A model generated the notes under the pieces. That model was not told the origin of the DNA. It saw only the letters and a list, made by a program, of their open reading frames with translations, and ran no database searches. Below are positions 55,081 to 63,950 of a DNA stretch of 64,000 nucleotides, one piece after another. Where the stretch lies: assembly GCF_000307105.1 (NCBI RefSeq), contig NC_018645.1:4164001-4228000 (forward strand). The letters are read 5' to 3'. The DNA comes from Desulfobacula toluolica Tol2. GTDB taxonomy: Bacteria; Desulfobacterota; Desulfobacteria; Desulfobacterales; Desulfobacteraceae. The stretch's first letter is position 1; each line of letters begins with the position of its first letter. The position numbers and the translations under genes were made by a program.

Positions 55081-55457
55081 ATGACAAAAATCCTTCTGGT
55101 TGATGACCAGGAATCCGTATTGACAAGTCTTTCTATTCTTTTGCGCAGAAATGGTTTTCATGTCGTTACCGCAAAAAATCCAACTGATGCAAAATGCCAT
55201 CTGGTTAAATAAGATTTCGACCTGGTATTAACGGATCTTCGTATGAAAAAGCCCTATGACGGCTTACAAGTACTCAAAGATGCCAAGGCATTAAGATCAG
55301 GAATCCATGTGATCATCATGACTGCCTTTGGAACCATTGAAAATGAAGTTGATGCAATGACAATGGGGGCTGATGACTATGTTACAAAAGGATTTTCCAA
55401 CAAGGAATTGAATAAAAAAAGAGTTTCATAAAATTATCGGCAAAAGCAAACCCTTGC
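55081..55457 (+). pseudogene. Broken copy of the sigma-54 response regulator (receiver only)
   Basis: It matches the first part of the intact gene at 58,427 almost base for base. Codon 44 is TAA (55,210-55,212) where the intact copy has GAA. About 35 further bases are missing after GGAATTGA, and homology stops near 55,457 at the start of the AAA+ domain. No helix-turn-helix remains. It still sits in the operon position right after the kinases. Confidence 0.9.
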
Positions 55458-55468
55458 TGCATAATTCT

Positions 55469-55503
55469 GTTTCACTTCGAAGCAAAGCGTTTCAACTTGA
55501 AAC
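55469..55503 (+). promoter_or_regulatory. Paired upstream activator-like sites of the symporter promoter
   Basis: Two related 15-base palindrome-like elements, GTTTCACTTCGAAGC (55,469-55,483) and GTTTCAACTTGAAAC (55,489-55,503), have the same form GTTTCA-N3-xGAAxC. Their centres are 20 bases apart, about two helical turns. They lie about 180-210 bases upstream of a sigma-54 promoter, the usual place for activator binding. Confidence 0.65.
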
Positions 55504-55680
55504 AAATACCTGAACCATTTAAATCTCCTCAAAAAGCAAGAATTATCAAAAAATAATTTAGTCTCATTTAATTTCTCCGGAATAAAAAATTAAAACCATC
55601 CACAGAGGTAACCCCTTAAACTGTTTTTCTTATATTTGCTACAGTCACGTCAACTTGGAGAGCAGGCCTAAAAATCCATT

Positions 55681-55696
55681 TGGCATTTAATTTGCT
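55681..55696 (+). promoter_or_regulatory. Sigma-54 promoter of the symporter operon
   Basis: TGGCATTTAATTTGCT fits TGGCAY-N5-TTGCW with exact spacing and gives a leader of about 78 bases before the small accessory gene. The remainder of the 55,458-55,785 gap is AT-rich. Confidence 0.8.
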
Positions 55697-55785
55697 TTAA
55701 GTAAACAATGAACAAAGATGCTGCAGCTCTAAGATTGTGTAAAAAAATACAAACCGTTTAAATCAATTTATCAGGAGGTAAAAAA

Positions 55786-55890
55786 ATGTTTGGATTAACA
55801 GATATCGGAATACTTATGGCATACGGTTTATCCGCTTTAAGTACACTGCTTTGTGTTGTATACGGAGCGATAAACTGGAACAAGGATTAA
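55786..55890 (+). CDS. 34-residue symporter small accessory protein
   Basis: A tiny gene with a strong AGGAGGT site. The product begins MFGLTDIGILMAYGLSALS and ends YGAINWNKD, with one membrane helix. Very small proteins of this type are known just upstream of sodium:solute symporters in sulfate reducers and are annotated as symporter small accessory proteins. The symporter starts 59 bases downstream. Confidence 0.82.
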   Translation: MFGLTDIGILMAYGLSALSTLLCVVYGAINWNKD

Positions 55891-55949
55891 AATCAAACAG
55901 GATTTGTCAACTCGTCTAACCTAATTAATTTCAGGAGTATATAAAGGCC

Positions 55950-57554
55950 ATGAACTACACGTTATTAAACAGTATTATTGTGATCTATGTCGGATTAATC
56001 GCCTATCTAGGGTACTTGGGATACAAACATACAAACTCGACCAAAGATTATCTTGTTGCTGGCGGAGAAATCAATCCTTTTATCATGGCACTTTCCTATG
56101 GGGCCGCCTTTATCAGTACGTCTGCAATAATAGGATTTGGTGGAGCTGCAGGCGCATTTGGCATGGGGCTGTTATGGTTGACTTTTTTTACCATATTCGT
56201 CGGTATTTTCATCGCCTTTGTCTTTTTCGGAAAAAGAACCCGGCAGATGGGACAAAACCTGGAAGCCACAACATTCCCGGATCTTTTGGGAAAACGTTAT
56301 GATTCAAACCTTATAAGGGCTTTTTCCAGTCTGATTATTTTTGTATTCATGCCCCTTTATGCGGGAGCTGTTCTCATTGGTGCGGCAAGATTTCTTGAAA
56401 CCGGCCTTGGAATAAGCTATATTACGGCCTTAATTGTTTTCACTGCCATTATTACCGTATATGTCACCACAGGGGGATTAAAAGGCGTGATGTATGCAGA
56501 TGCGTTCCAGGGCTCCATCATGTTTCTGGGTATGGCATTCCTTATCATTTACACCTATGTCCAGCTTGGCGGATTTACTAATGCTCATGTTCTTTTAACC
56601 GACATGGTCCACCTTGTGCCGGCAAAATTACAGGCCATAGGCCACCAGGGGTGGACCAGTATGCCGAAATTCGGCTCAGCCCTCTGGTGGGTAGTGATAT
56701 CCACACTGGTCCTTGGTGTCGGAATTGGAACCCTTGCACAACCCCAGCTGGCCGTTAAGTTCATGACCGTTAAAAGTAATAAATCCCTGAACCGGGCCAC
56801 CCTTATAGGGGGGATTTTTATATTTTCAATGACCGGTGTTGCTTTTGTTGTGGGCGCATTGTCTAATGCCTATTTTTTTAAAAATTTTGGAAAAACAGCA
56901 TTGGAAATGGTTGGAGGCAATTTTGACAAGGTGATTCCGCTGTTTATTAAAACATGTATGCCGGAATGGTTTGCATATATTTTTATGCTGACCCTTATTG
57001 CCGCTGCTATTTCAACCCTGTCCAGTCTCTTCCATGTAATGGGTGCCTCCATAGGCAAGGATCTGTACGAAAGCATGATCACAAAAGACAATAGGGGTTC
57101 CCAGAAACAATCAATGTTTCTTATCCGCACAGGCATTGTTGCCGGTATTCTCCTGAGCCTTTTGCTTGGGTATATCCTTCCCATCAGTATCATTGCCAGA
57201 GCAACCGCCATGTTTTTCGGCATCGCTGCAGCCACCTTCCTGCCCATGTTCATGCTGGGTATATACTGGAAAGGCGTAACCCGGATAGGTGCTATTTCAG
57301 GTATGTTCACCGGCGCACTAAGTTCAATCTTCTGGCTGGTATTTATCCATAAAAAAGAAGCCGTTGCCTTAGGGATATCCCAGGCGATCTTTGGGAAACC
57401 TTTTTTAATTGAAACCTTTCCATGGATGGTTGTTGATCCCATCATCGTTGCACTTCCCCTTTCTCTTGCGGTTACCATTGCCGTCAGTTTTTTTACAGGC
57501 AACACTGCCATTCAACCCCCTCACCTGAAAAAATGTTTTGAAGGAATTGGATAA
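55950..57554 (+). CDS. Sodium:solute symporter (SSS family)
   Basis: A 534-residue protein with about 13 membrane helices. SSS features: YLVAGGEINPFIMALSYGAA and the following SAIIGFGGAAG (sodium-site helix 1 region), TGGLKGVMYADAFQGSIMFLG (helix 5-6) and ISTLSSLFHVMGASIGKDLY (helix 8 with the Ser/Thr Na2 site). Likely substrates are monocarboxylates, amino acids or similar; none can be fixed from sequence. The operon has a sigma-54 promoter and paired activator-like sites, next to a sigma-54 two-component system. Confidence 0.9.
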   Translation: MNYTLLNSIIVIYVGLIAYLGYLGYKHTNSTKDYLVAGGEINPFIMALSYGAAFISTSAIIGFGGAAGAFGMGLLWLTFFTIFVGIFIAFVFFGKRTRQMGQNLEATTFPDLLGKRYDSNLIRAFSSLIIFVFMPLYAGAVLIGAARFLETGLGISYITALIVFTAIITVYVTTGGLKGVMYADAFQGSIMFLGMAFLIIYTYVQLGGFTNAHVLLTDMVHLVPAKLQAIGHQGWTSMPKFGSALWWVVISTLVLGVGIGTLAQPQLAVKFMTVKSNKSLNRATLIGGIFIFSMTGVAFVVGALSNAYFFKNFGKTALEMVGGNFDKVIPLFIKTCMPEWFAYIFMLTLIAAAISTLSSLFHVMGASIGKDLYESMITKDNRGSQKQSMFLIRTGIVAGILLSLLLGYILPISIIARATAMFFGIAAATFLPMFMLGIYWKGVTRIGAISGMFTGALSSIFWLVFIHKKEAVALGISQAIFGKPFLIETFPWMVVDPIIVALPLSLAVTIAVSFFTGNTAIQPPHLKKCFEGIG

Positions 57555-57564
57555 CTTTTTGGGA

Positions 57565-57729
57565 GGGGTCAGGGCAAACGCATTAAAAAAAACGGTTGTA
57601 ATAAATTCAGTCGATTGAAAGATGTAGTTGAAATGTTTTTTTAGTTTTTTAAAATTCATTAATTCTATAACTATTTAAATTTATTAAAATCAAAAAACAT
57701 GCCAAATTTTAATGCGTTCACCCTGCCCC
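57565..57729. mobile_element. 165-base MITE-like element with ~23-base imperfect terminal inverted repeats
   Basis: The ends at 57,565-57,588 and 57,707-57,729 are inverted copies sharing a GGGG...CAGGG...AACGCATTAAAA core with a few mismatches. The ~118 bases inside are AT-rich and code for nothing. No target duplication could be made out. It lies just after the symporter and about 95 bases before the kinase remnants of the second module copy. Confidence 0.6.
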
Positions 57730-57821
57730 ATTAGTCCATAAGTGTTGCCATGAGACATATAATTTGATAATAACGACCTAAAAAATAATAAATTTTGAAT
57801 CATTTTTCAGGTCGTTCAGAA

Positions 57822-58113
57822 GATTGTACCAGAAAAGCCGTCTTGCACAAAAACGGCTCCACACACTCTTAAAATTCCTGCCTGACCCCGGTGTTTGCAT
57901 TCACACTTGATAAAAAAGTTGAATAAATCAATCCTGCATTTGAAAGAATCTTTGGCTGTACCTTGAAAGAGGTAAAGGGAAAAAACATTAAATTCATTCC
58001 AGATCACTTGATTGAGCAGGCAAAAAAGGGAATGAAACAATTGCTTAAAAACCGATCAATTTATGAGTTTGAAACCCAAAGATATACTGATGGACGAATT
58101 CTTGATATATCAA
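57822..58113 (+). pseudogene. Remnant of a copy of the PAS-GAF kinase
   Basis: It aligns to 51,083-51,380 of the intact kinase (PAS domain). It has an extra C that shifts the frame, a TAA replacing the Tyr codon in VEYINP, a 3-base deletion and many substitutions. It stops abruptly after GATATATCAA and joins the tail of the second kinase copy. Confidence 0.9.
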
Positions 58114-58378
58114 AGGTATCATAAAGGTTATCACTGAATGGAAAAATACAAAAGGGATAAGAAAAAATATTATATTAATTGTGGAAGATTCAGGCAAAGA
58201 CATTGATCCTGAAATGAACAAAGATCTTTTCAAACCTTTTTTTACCACAAAAGAACATGGACTTGGCATGGGCCTTGCTCTTGTAAAGCAAGCAGTTGAA
58301 TTACATCAGGGCAGCATTAAATTTGAACAAAATTCTTTTGGAACACGATTTACTATTGTATTGCCACTGATGTCATAA
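58109..58378 (+). pseudogene. Remnant of a copy of the dCache kinase (ATPase end)
   Basis: It repeats 54,771-55,032 of the intact kinase with only about eight changes, keeping VEDSG through HGLGMGLALV to the stop codon. The His-containing and sensor parts are gone, so it cannot signal as a kinase. An open frame from 58,181 could still make a short 65-residue ATP-lid peptide. It leads straight into the intact regulator. Confidence 0.88.
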
Positions 58379-58426
58379 AACAATAATATGCGGTTAATTT
58401 AAACTGAAAACAGGATCGGAGGACAA

Positions 58427-59764
58427 ATGACAAAAATCCTTCTGGTTGATGACCAGGAATCCGTATTGACAAGTCTTTCTATTCTTTTGCGCAGAAATGG
58501 TTTTCATGTCGTTACCGCAAAAAATCCAACTGATGCAAAATGCCTTCTGGTTAAAGAAGATTTCGACCTGGTATTAACGGATCTTCGTATGAAAAAGCCC
58601 TATGACGGCTTACAAGTACTCAAAGATGCCAAGGCATTCAGATCAGGAATCCATGTGATTATCATGACTGCATTTGGAACCATTGAAAATGCAGTTGATG
58701 CAATGACAATGGGGGCTGATGACTATATTACAAAAGGATTTTCCAACAAGGAATTGATTAAAAAAATCAATAAGATCCTCAAAAAAAAGAGATTCAAATC
58801 AATTGACCAGCCAAAAGCAAAAGAATTTCATAAAATTGTCGGCAAAAGCAAACCCTTGCGCAATGCCTTGGAAATCATTCGAAAAGTGGCCCCTACCGAC
58901 AGTTGCCTGATGATCCATGGAGATTCGGGTACAGGAAAAGAACTGATTGCCAAAACCATTCACAGTCTATCCCTTAGAAAGGACAAAATTTTTCTGCCCG
59001 TAAATTGTGCGGCTTTTTCCGATACACTCCTTGAAAGTGAACTGTTCGGACATATCAAGGGAAGTTTTACGGGTGCAGATGCTGATAAGCACGGCCTTTT
59101 CTGTGCTGCTCATACCGGCACTTTATTTTTAGACGAAGTGTCGGAAATGTCAAAAGCCATGCAGGCAAGACTTCTGAGGGTATTGCAGGAAAAAAATGTA
59201 ACTCCCGTTGGAAGTACTTCCACCTATCCTGTTGATGTCAGGATTATTTGTGCAACGAATAAAGACCTTCTGGAAGAAGTTTCAGCAGGAAATTTCAGGG
59301 AAGATCTTTATTTTAGATTGTGTGTTATTCCAATTGTATTACCATCACTTGAGGAGAGAAAAGAAGACATCCCTCTGCTGATTGGTTTTTTCATCAACAA
59401 CCTGAGCAAAAAATTTCTTAAAAAACCTATAAAAATTGACAAAAAGGCCATGGACTTGATCATGGAGCGACACTGGCAGGGAAATATAAGAGAACTTGAA
59501 AATTTTATAGAACGAATGATACTTCTGCTGGATAAACCTGTTTGCAACGAATCGGATATTATATCTCTTCTGCCACCGGTCCAAAGCCACAAATTAACAC
59601 CATCTCCTTCTTCTCTTTCAATGACTGAGAGTGAGCAGATTTTAAACGTTCTTAAATACTGCAATTGGAATCAAAGCCTTGCTGCGAAAAAACTGGGTAT
59701 CGGCCGAACAACACTCTGGCGAAAAATCAAACAATATAAAATTACACATAAGCTTCAGGTCTGA
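58427..59764 (+). CDS. Sigma-54-dependent response regulator (NtrC type)
   Basis: A 445-residue protein behind GGAGG. Receiver (1-120) with Asp8, Asp9, phosphoacceptor Asp52 (VLTDLRM), Thr81 and Lys103. AAA+ domain (about 140-370) with HGDSGTGKE, the sigma-54 loop as GSFTGA (usual form GAFTGA), LFLDEVSEM and RLCVIPI. Fis-type helix-turn-helix at the end (NQSLAAKKLGIGRTTLWRKI). It is the only complete regulator of this system, since the copy next to the kinases is broken. Likely target: the sigma-54 promoter of the symporter. Confidence 0.92.
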   Translation: MTKILLVDDQESVLTSLSILLRRNGFHVVTAKNPTDAKCLLVKEDFDLVLTDLRMKKPYDGLQVLKDAKAFRSGIHVIIMTAFGTIENAVDAMTMGADDYITKGFSNKELIKKINKILKKKRFKSIDQPKAKEFHKIVGKSKPLRNALEIIRKVAPTDSCLMIHGDSGTGKELIAKTIHSLSLRKDKIFLPVNCAAFSDTLLESELFGHIKGSFTGADADKHGLFCAAHTGTLFLDEVSEMSKAMQARLLRVLQEKNVTPVGSTSTYPVDVRIICATNKDLLEEVSAGNFREDLYFRLCVIPIVLPSLEERKEDIPLLIGFFINNLSKKFLKKPIKIDKKAMDLIMERHWQGNIRELENFIERMILLLDKPVCNESDIISLLPPVQSHKLTPSPSSLSMTESEQILNVLKYCNWNQSLAAKKLGIGRTTLWRKIKQYKITHKLQV

Positions 59765-59782
59765 TCCTGATCGGTTAAAACA

Positions 59783-60340
59783 ATGTTTGAAGGTTTAACC
59801 CAAAAATCGAAAAAACCACTGATGGTTTTGGTTTTTCTTTTAACAGTTGCAGTTATAACCAATATAGTTATACTCAAATTATTTGATCAAAAAAGTGCCT
59901 ACAGGGAAGCTCATAGCCTGGTTGGAATCATAACGCTCATGGGATTTGTTTATACATTTGCAGATGACAAAACCTCACGAATCAAATTATTTTCCTTGTT
60001 CCTTATCTCCCTGGTTCCATGCTATTTGGGGACTGTATTTTCAGATCTGGACATAAAACTCCTGGGTATTGGCGGACACCGAAATCCTTTATTCCATAGC
60101 GGATTATTGTTCTTTATCTTATTGATTCCTGCAAAGCGGTTCAGGTCTTTTGTCCCTGCAGCAATTATAGCATCATTTGGGGTTGGTTTAGGCTCTCATC
60201 TGATATGGGATCTGTTCGATCATGCCGATGTCCGATGGATTCCAGGGTTGAACCTTGATCGTCTCTGGCTTGGCACAAACGGGCTGTTTTGTATTTTATC
60301 GGCAAAACTGTTTTTGTCGTCACGTCTCAACAAATCATGA
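59783..60340 (+). CDS. Membrane protein resembling YdjM/DUF457-type putative hydrolases
   Basis: 185 residues with about five hydrophobic helices. Polar residues set among them, TVFSDLDIKLLG, GGHRNPLFHSG and GSHLIWDLFDHADVRW, form the Asp/His pattern seen in membrane-bound metal-dependent hydrolase-like families. The assignment is tentative. It lies 18 bases after the regulator and is probably co-transcribed with it. Confidence 0.55.
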   Translation: MFEGLTQKSKKPLMVLVFLLTVAVITNIVILKLFDQKSAYREAHSLVGIITLMGFVYTFADDKTSRIKLFSLFLISLVPCYLGTVFSDLDIKLLGIGGHRNPLFHSGLLFFILLIPAKRFRSFVPAAIIASFGVGLGSHLIWDLFDHADVRWIPGLNLDRLWLGTNGLFCILSAKLFLSSRLNKS

Positions 60341-60746
60341 GTCAAAAATCATGTCTGAATAACTTGCTGAATGGCTTGATATGAATGACCTATGACAAAA
60401 GCGCTTAGAAATATTACCGAACAGCCGCACTCTTGTTTTCAGTCAATACTTATGTTAAAAACAGCCAAATTAACAGGGCTCATTTACAGGGGGCTGAACA
60501 CCCCGGAAATACGCGCTCATAAAAAATGGGCGCACAAAAGGAGTTGAACCGGACACCGTGAACCGAACAATAAAACTGCGTTTGCCTGCACAACCCCGGC
60601 ACAGCTCAGCAATGCAATCAGAGCCTGCAAAAAATGAAAACAAATTATTTTTAAAAGGCCGTAAAAGATGCAAAAATTTTATACCCATTTTCACTGAACC
60701 CTGATTTTCCGTAACAGCAAACCCAAACAACAACCAAGGAAAACTT
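60341..60746. other. 406-base leader region before carB with a GC-rich hairpin
   Basis: No gene was accepted here. An eight-base stem GCGCTCAT / ATGGGCGC (60,513-60,533, one G-U pair) with an A5 loop lies about 215 bases before carB. A weaker GGGG/CCCC stem precedes it. Regulatory function is possible but not shown. carB itself has AAGGAAA before its start. Confidence 0.4.
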
Positions 60747-63700
60747 ATGCCAAAACGCAATGACATCAACAAAATACTCATTATCGGCTCCGGGCCAATC
60801 ATTATCGGCCAGGCTTGTGAATTCGACTATTCCGGCACCCAGGCCTGCAAAGCCCTGCGCGGTCTTGGCTATGAAATCGTACTGGTCAACTCCAATCCGG
60901 CCACCATCATGACCGATCCCGAAACAGCCGATATCACCTATATAGAACCATTGAACCTTAAGGTGCTAACCAAAATCATTGACAAGGAACGGCCGGATGC
61001 CCTGCTGCCCAATCTGGGCGGTCAATCCGCATTAAACCTGTCTTCCGAATTGAACGAAGCCGGTGTGTTGAAACAATATGGCGTCAAGATTATCGGGGTT
61101 GATATGGAGGCCATCAAACGCGGAGAAGACCGCACAGCCTTTAAAGAAACAATGGAAAAGTTAGGCATTGCAATGCCCAAAAGCAGGACAGTCAACACAG
61201 TTCAAGACGCCGAAAAAACAGCCGAAGAGCTTGGATACCCAGTGGTGATCCGACCGGCTTATACCATGGGCGGCACCGGCGGCGGCCTTGTATATAACCG
61301 TGAAGAGCTTCAAACCATTGCAGCCCGGGGTATAGCTGCCAGCATGGTGGATCAGATTTTGGTGGAAGAATCGGTCCTGGGCTGGGAAGAACTGGAGCTG
61401 GAAGTTGTCAGGGACGCAAAAAACCAGATGATTACGGTTTGTTTTATTGAAAATGTGGATGCCATGGGCGTTCACACGGGTGACAGTTTCTGCACCGCCC
61501 CCATGCTGACCATTGATGAAGAACTGCAGCAGCGTCTGCAAAAATATGCCTATAAAATCGTTGAAGCCATTGAAGTGATCGGCGGCACCAATGTCCAGAT
61601 GGCCCATGATCCCAAAACCGGTCGTGTCGTGGTCATTGAAATCAATCCGCGCACATCCCGCTCCTCTGCCCTGGCATCCAAGGCCACAGGTTTTCCCATC
61701 GCCCTTGTCTCCGCCCTGCTGGCAGGTGGCCTGACACTGGATGAGATTCCCTACTGGCGTGACAAAACCCTGGACAAATACACCCCTTCCGGAGATTATG
61801 TGGTGACCAAATTTCCCCGCTGGGCCTTTGAGAAATTTGAAGGCGTGGAAGATGTTCTGGGCACACAGATGCGGGCCGTGGGAGAAGTTATGTCCATCGG
61901 CAAAAACTATAAGGAAGCCCTTCAAAAAGCCATCCGCAGCCTGGAAATCAGCCGTTACGGTCTGGGGTTTGCCAAAGACTTTAATGACAAATCACTGGAT
62001 GAACTCATGACCATGCTCAACCGGCCCAGCAGTGAACGCCAGTTTATCATGTACGAAGCTCTTCGCAAAGGTGCCGACATCCAGGCTCTCACAGACAAAA
62101 CCCATATCAAGGCATGGTGGATTGAGCAGATGAAAGAGTTGGTTGACCTGGAAGAAAAAATCATTTCATACAAAGGTAAACTCCTTCCTGACGACCTGTT
62201 GATTCAAGCCAAAAAAGACGGTTTTGCCGACAAATACCTGGCTCAGCTGCTGAACGTACCGGAAGAGCAAATCCGGGAAAAACGTCTGTCACTTGGCCTT
62301 GCAGAATCATGGGAACCTGTTCCGGTAAGCGGTGTTGAAAACGCGGCCTATTATTATTCCACCTATAACGCCCCGGACAGCGTACCTGTCAGCAGCCGGA
62401 AAAAAATCATGGTGCTGGGCGGCGGACCCAACCGAATCGGCCAGGGAATTGAATTTGATTACTGCTGCGTTCATGCGGCTTTTGCCATCCGGGATGCCGG
62501 ATATGAATCCATCATGGTCAACTGCAACCCGGAAACCGTTTCCACGGATTATGACACATCCGATAAATTATATTTTGAACCTCTGACCGTTGAAGATGTC
62601 TTAAGTATTTATGAAAAAGAAAAACCAGAAGGAGTTATTGTCCAGTTCGGAGGCCAGACACCTCTAAACATTGCCAATGAACTGGCCCAGGCCGGGGTGA
62701 AGATTCTGGGCACCACACCTGAAACCATTGACCTTGCCGAAGACCGTGACAGATTCCGCAAAATTATGCGCAAGCTGGGCATCCCTCAGCCCAAAGCAGG
62801 CATGGCCATTGATATTGATGAGGCACTGAAAATTGCCGATACAATCGGTTATCCCCTTATGGTCAGGCCGTCCTATGTTCTTGGAGGACGGGCCATGGAG
62901 ATTATCCATGATGATGACATGCTCAGGCATTACATGGCGGCAGCCGTGGATGTTTCACCTGAACGTCCGATTCTCATTGATAAATTTCTGGACAATGCAA
63001 TTGAAGCCGAAGCCGATGCCATATCGGACGGTACGGAAGTGTTTGTACCCAGCGTGATGGAGCATATTGAACTTGCCGGGATTCATTCAGGTGATTCAGC
63101 CTGTGTCATACCGCCGGTGAGCATCCCCCCCAAACACATTGACACCATAACAGAATACACCAAAGCCATTGCCACAGAACTTAATGTGGTCGGGCTGATG
63201 AATATTCAGTATGCCATACACGACAACACCGTTTATATTATCGAAGCCAATCCCAGGGCATCGCGGACCGTGCCGCTGGTTTCCAAGGTATGTAATATCT
63301 CCATGGCCCGTATCGCAACCCAGCTGATGCTCGGAGAAAAAATAGAGGACATGAATATTAAACATCGGGAGATCCCTCACTTTGGCGTCAAAGAGGCGGT
63401 TTTCCCGTTCAACATGTTTCCCGAAGTGGACCCCCTGCTCGGACCTGAGATGAGATCAACCGGTGAAGTTCTCGGTATGGCCGACAGCTTCGGACTTGCA
63501 TTTTTCAAATCCCAGCAGGCTGTCCAGCTTCCATTGCCCCTTGAAGGCAGCGTGTTGTTTACCATTGCAGACCGTGATAAATACCCGGCTCTTGAGTCTG
63601 TCAGGCTTTTCAGGGACATGGGATTTAACATCATTGCCACCAAAGGAACCTATGATTTTCTGGTTGAACAGGGAGTCGAGTGTGAACTGGTGAATAAACT

Positions 63701-63950
63701 TGGCTATGGCCGTCCCAACCTGATTGATGCCATCAAAAACGGAAACATCCAACTTGTCATCAACACCCCCAGCGGCCGACAAAGCCAGCATGACAGCTCC
63801 TATATCCGTAAATCCGCCATCAAATACAATATCTTGAATATTACCACCACTGCAGCAGCGGTCGCGGCTGCCAAAGGGATTGCAGCACGAAAGAATGGAA
63901 CCGGCAAGGTAAAATCCCTACAGGAATACCATGCTGACATAAAAGACTGA
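60747..63950 (+). CDS. carB: Carbamoyl phosphate synthase large subunit CarB
   Basis: A 1067-residue protein, close to the family length (about 1070). Two homologous halves: the first ATP-grasp half begins KILIIGSGPIIIGQACEFDYSG and contains RPAYTMGGTGGG and EINPRTSRSSALASKATG; the second begins MVLGGGPNRIGQGIEFDYCC with RPSYVLGGRAMEII and IEANPRASRTVPLVSKV. The C-terminal ~130 residues are the allosteric MGS-like domain. It makes carbamoyl phosphate for arginine and pyrimidines together with CarA, which is not in the window. Its base composition looks more GC-rich than its neighbours. Confidence 0.97.
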   Translation: MPKRNDINKILIIGSGPIIIGQACEFDYSGTQACKALRGLGYEIVLVNSNPATIMTDPETADITYIEPLNLKVLTKIIDKERPDALLPNLGGQSALNLSSELNEAGVLKQYGVKIIGVDMEAIKRGEDRTAFKETMEKLGIAMPKSRTVNTVQDAEKTAEELGYPVVIRPAYTMGGTGGGLVYNREELQTIAARGIAASMVDQILVEESVLGWEELELEVVRDAKNQMITVCFIENVDAMGVHTGDSFCTAPMLTIDEELQQRLQKYAYKIVEAIEVIGGTNVQMAHDPKTGRVVVIEINPRTSRSSALASKATGFPIALVSALLAGGLTLDEIPYWRDKTLDKYTPSGDYVVTKFPRWAFEKFEGVEDVLGTQMRAVGEVMSIGKNYKEALQKAIRSLEISRYGLGFAKDFNDKSLDELMTMLNRPSSERQFIMYEALRKGADIQALTDKTHIKAWWIEQMKELVDLEEKIISYKGKLLPDDLLIQAKKDGFADKYLAQLLNVPEEQIREKRLSLGLAESWEPVPVSGVENAAYYYSTYNAPDSVPVSSRKKIMVLGGGPNRIGQGIEFDYCCVHAAFAIRDAGYESIMVNCNPETVSTDYDTSDKLYFEPLTVEDVLSIYEKEKPEGVIVQFGGQTPLNIANELAQAGVKILGTTPETIDLAEDRDRFRKIMRKLGIPQPKAGMAIDIDEALKIADTIGYPLMVRPSYVLGGRAMEIIHDDDMLRHYMAAAVDVSPERPILIDKFLDNAIEAEADAISDGTEVFVPSVMEHIELAGIHSGDSACVIPPVSIPPKHIDTITEYTKAIATELNVVGLMNIQYAIHDNTVYIIEANPRASRTVPLVSKVCNISMARIATQLMLGEKIEDMNIKHREIPHFGVKEAVFPFNMFPEVDPLLGPEMRSTGEVLGMADSFGLAFFKSQQAVQLPLPLEGSVLFTIADRDKYPALESVRLFRDMGFNIIATKGTYDFLVEQGVECELVNKLGYGRPNLIDAIKNGNIQLVINTPSGRQSQHDSSYIRKSAIKYNILNITTTAAAVAAAKGIAARKNGTGKVKSLQEYHADIKD

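Noticed and set aside
56870-57511. 213-codon minus-strand frame inside the symporter gene
   Set aside because: It is an antisense shadow of the symporter; its sequence has no domain signal and the plus-strand gene is well supported.
60470-60802. 110-codon open frame on the minus strand overlapping the carB start
   Set aside because: It runs antisense into a certain gene, has no recognisable domain and no ribosome site.
61161-61925. 254-codon minus-strand frame inside carB
   Set aside because: It is antisense to conserved carB sequence; its Gly/His/Phe-rich composition is typical of a shadow frame.
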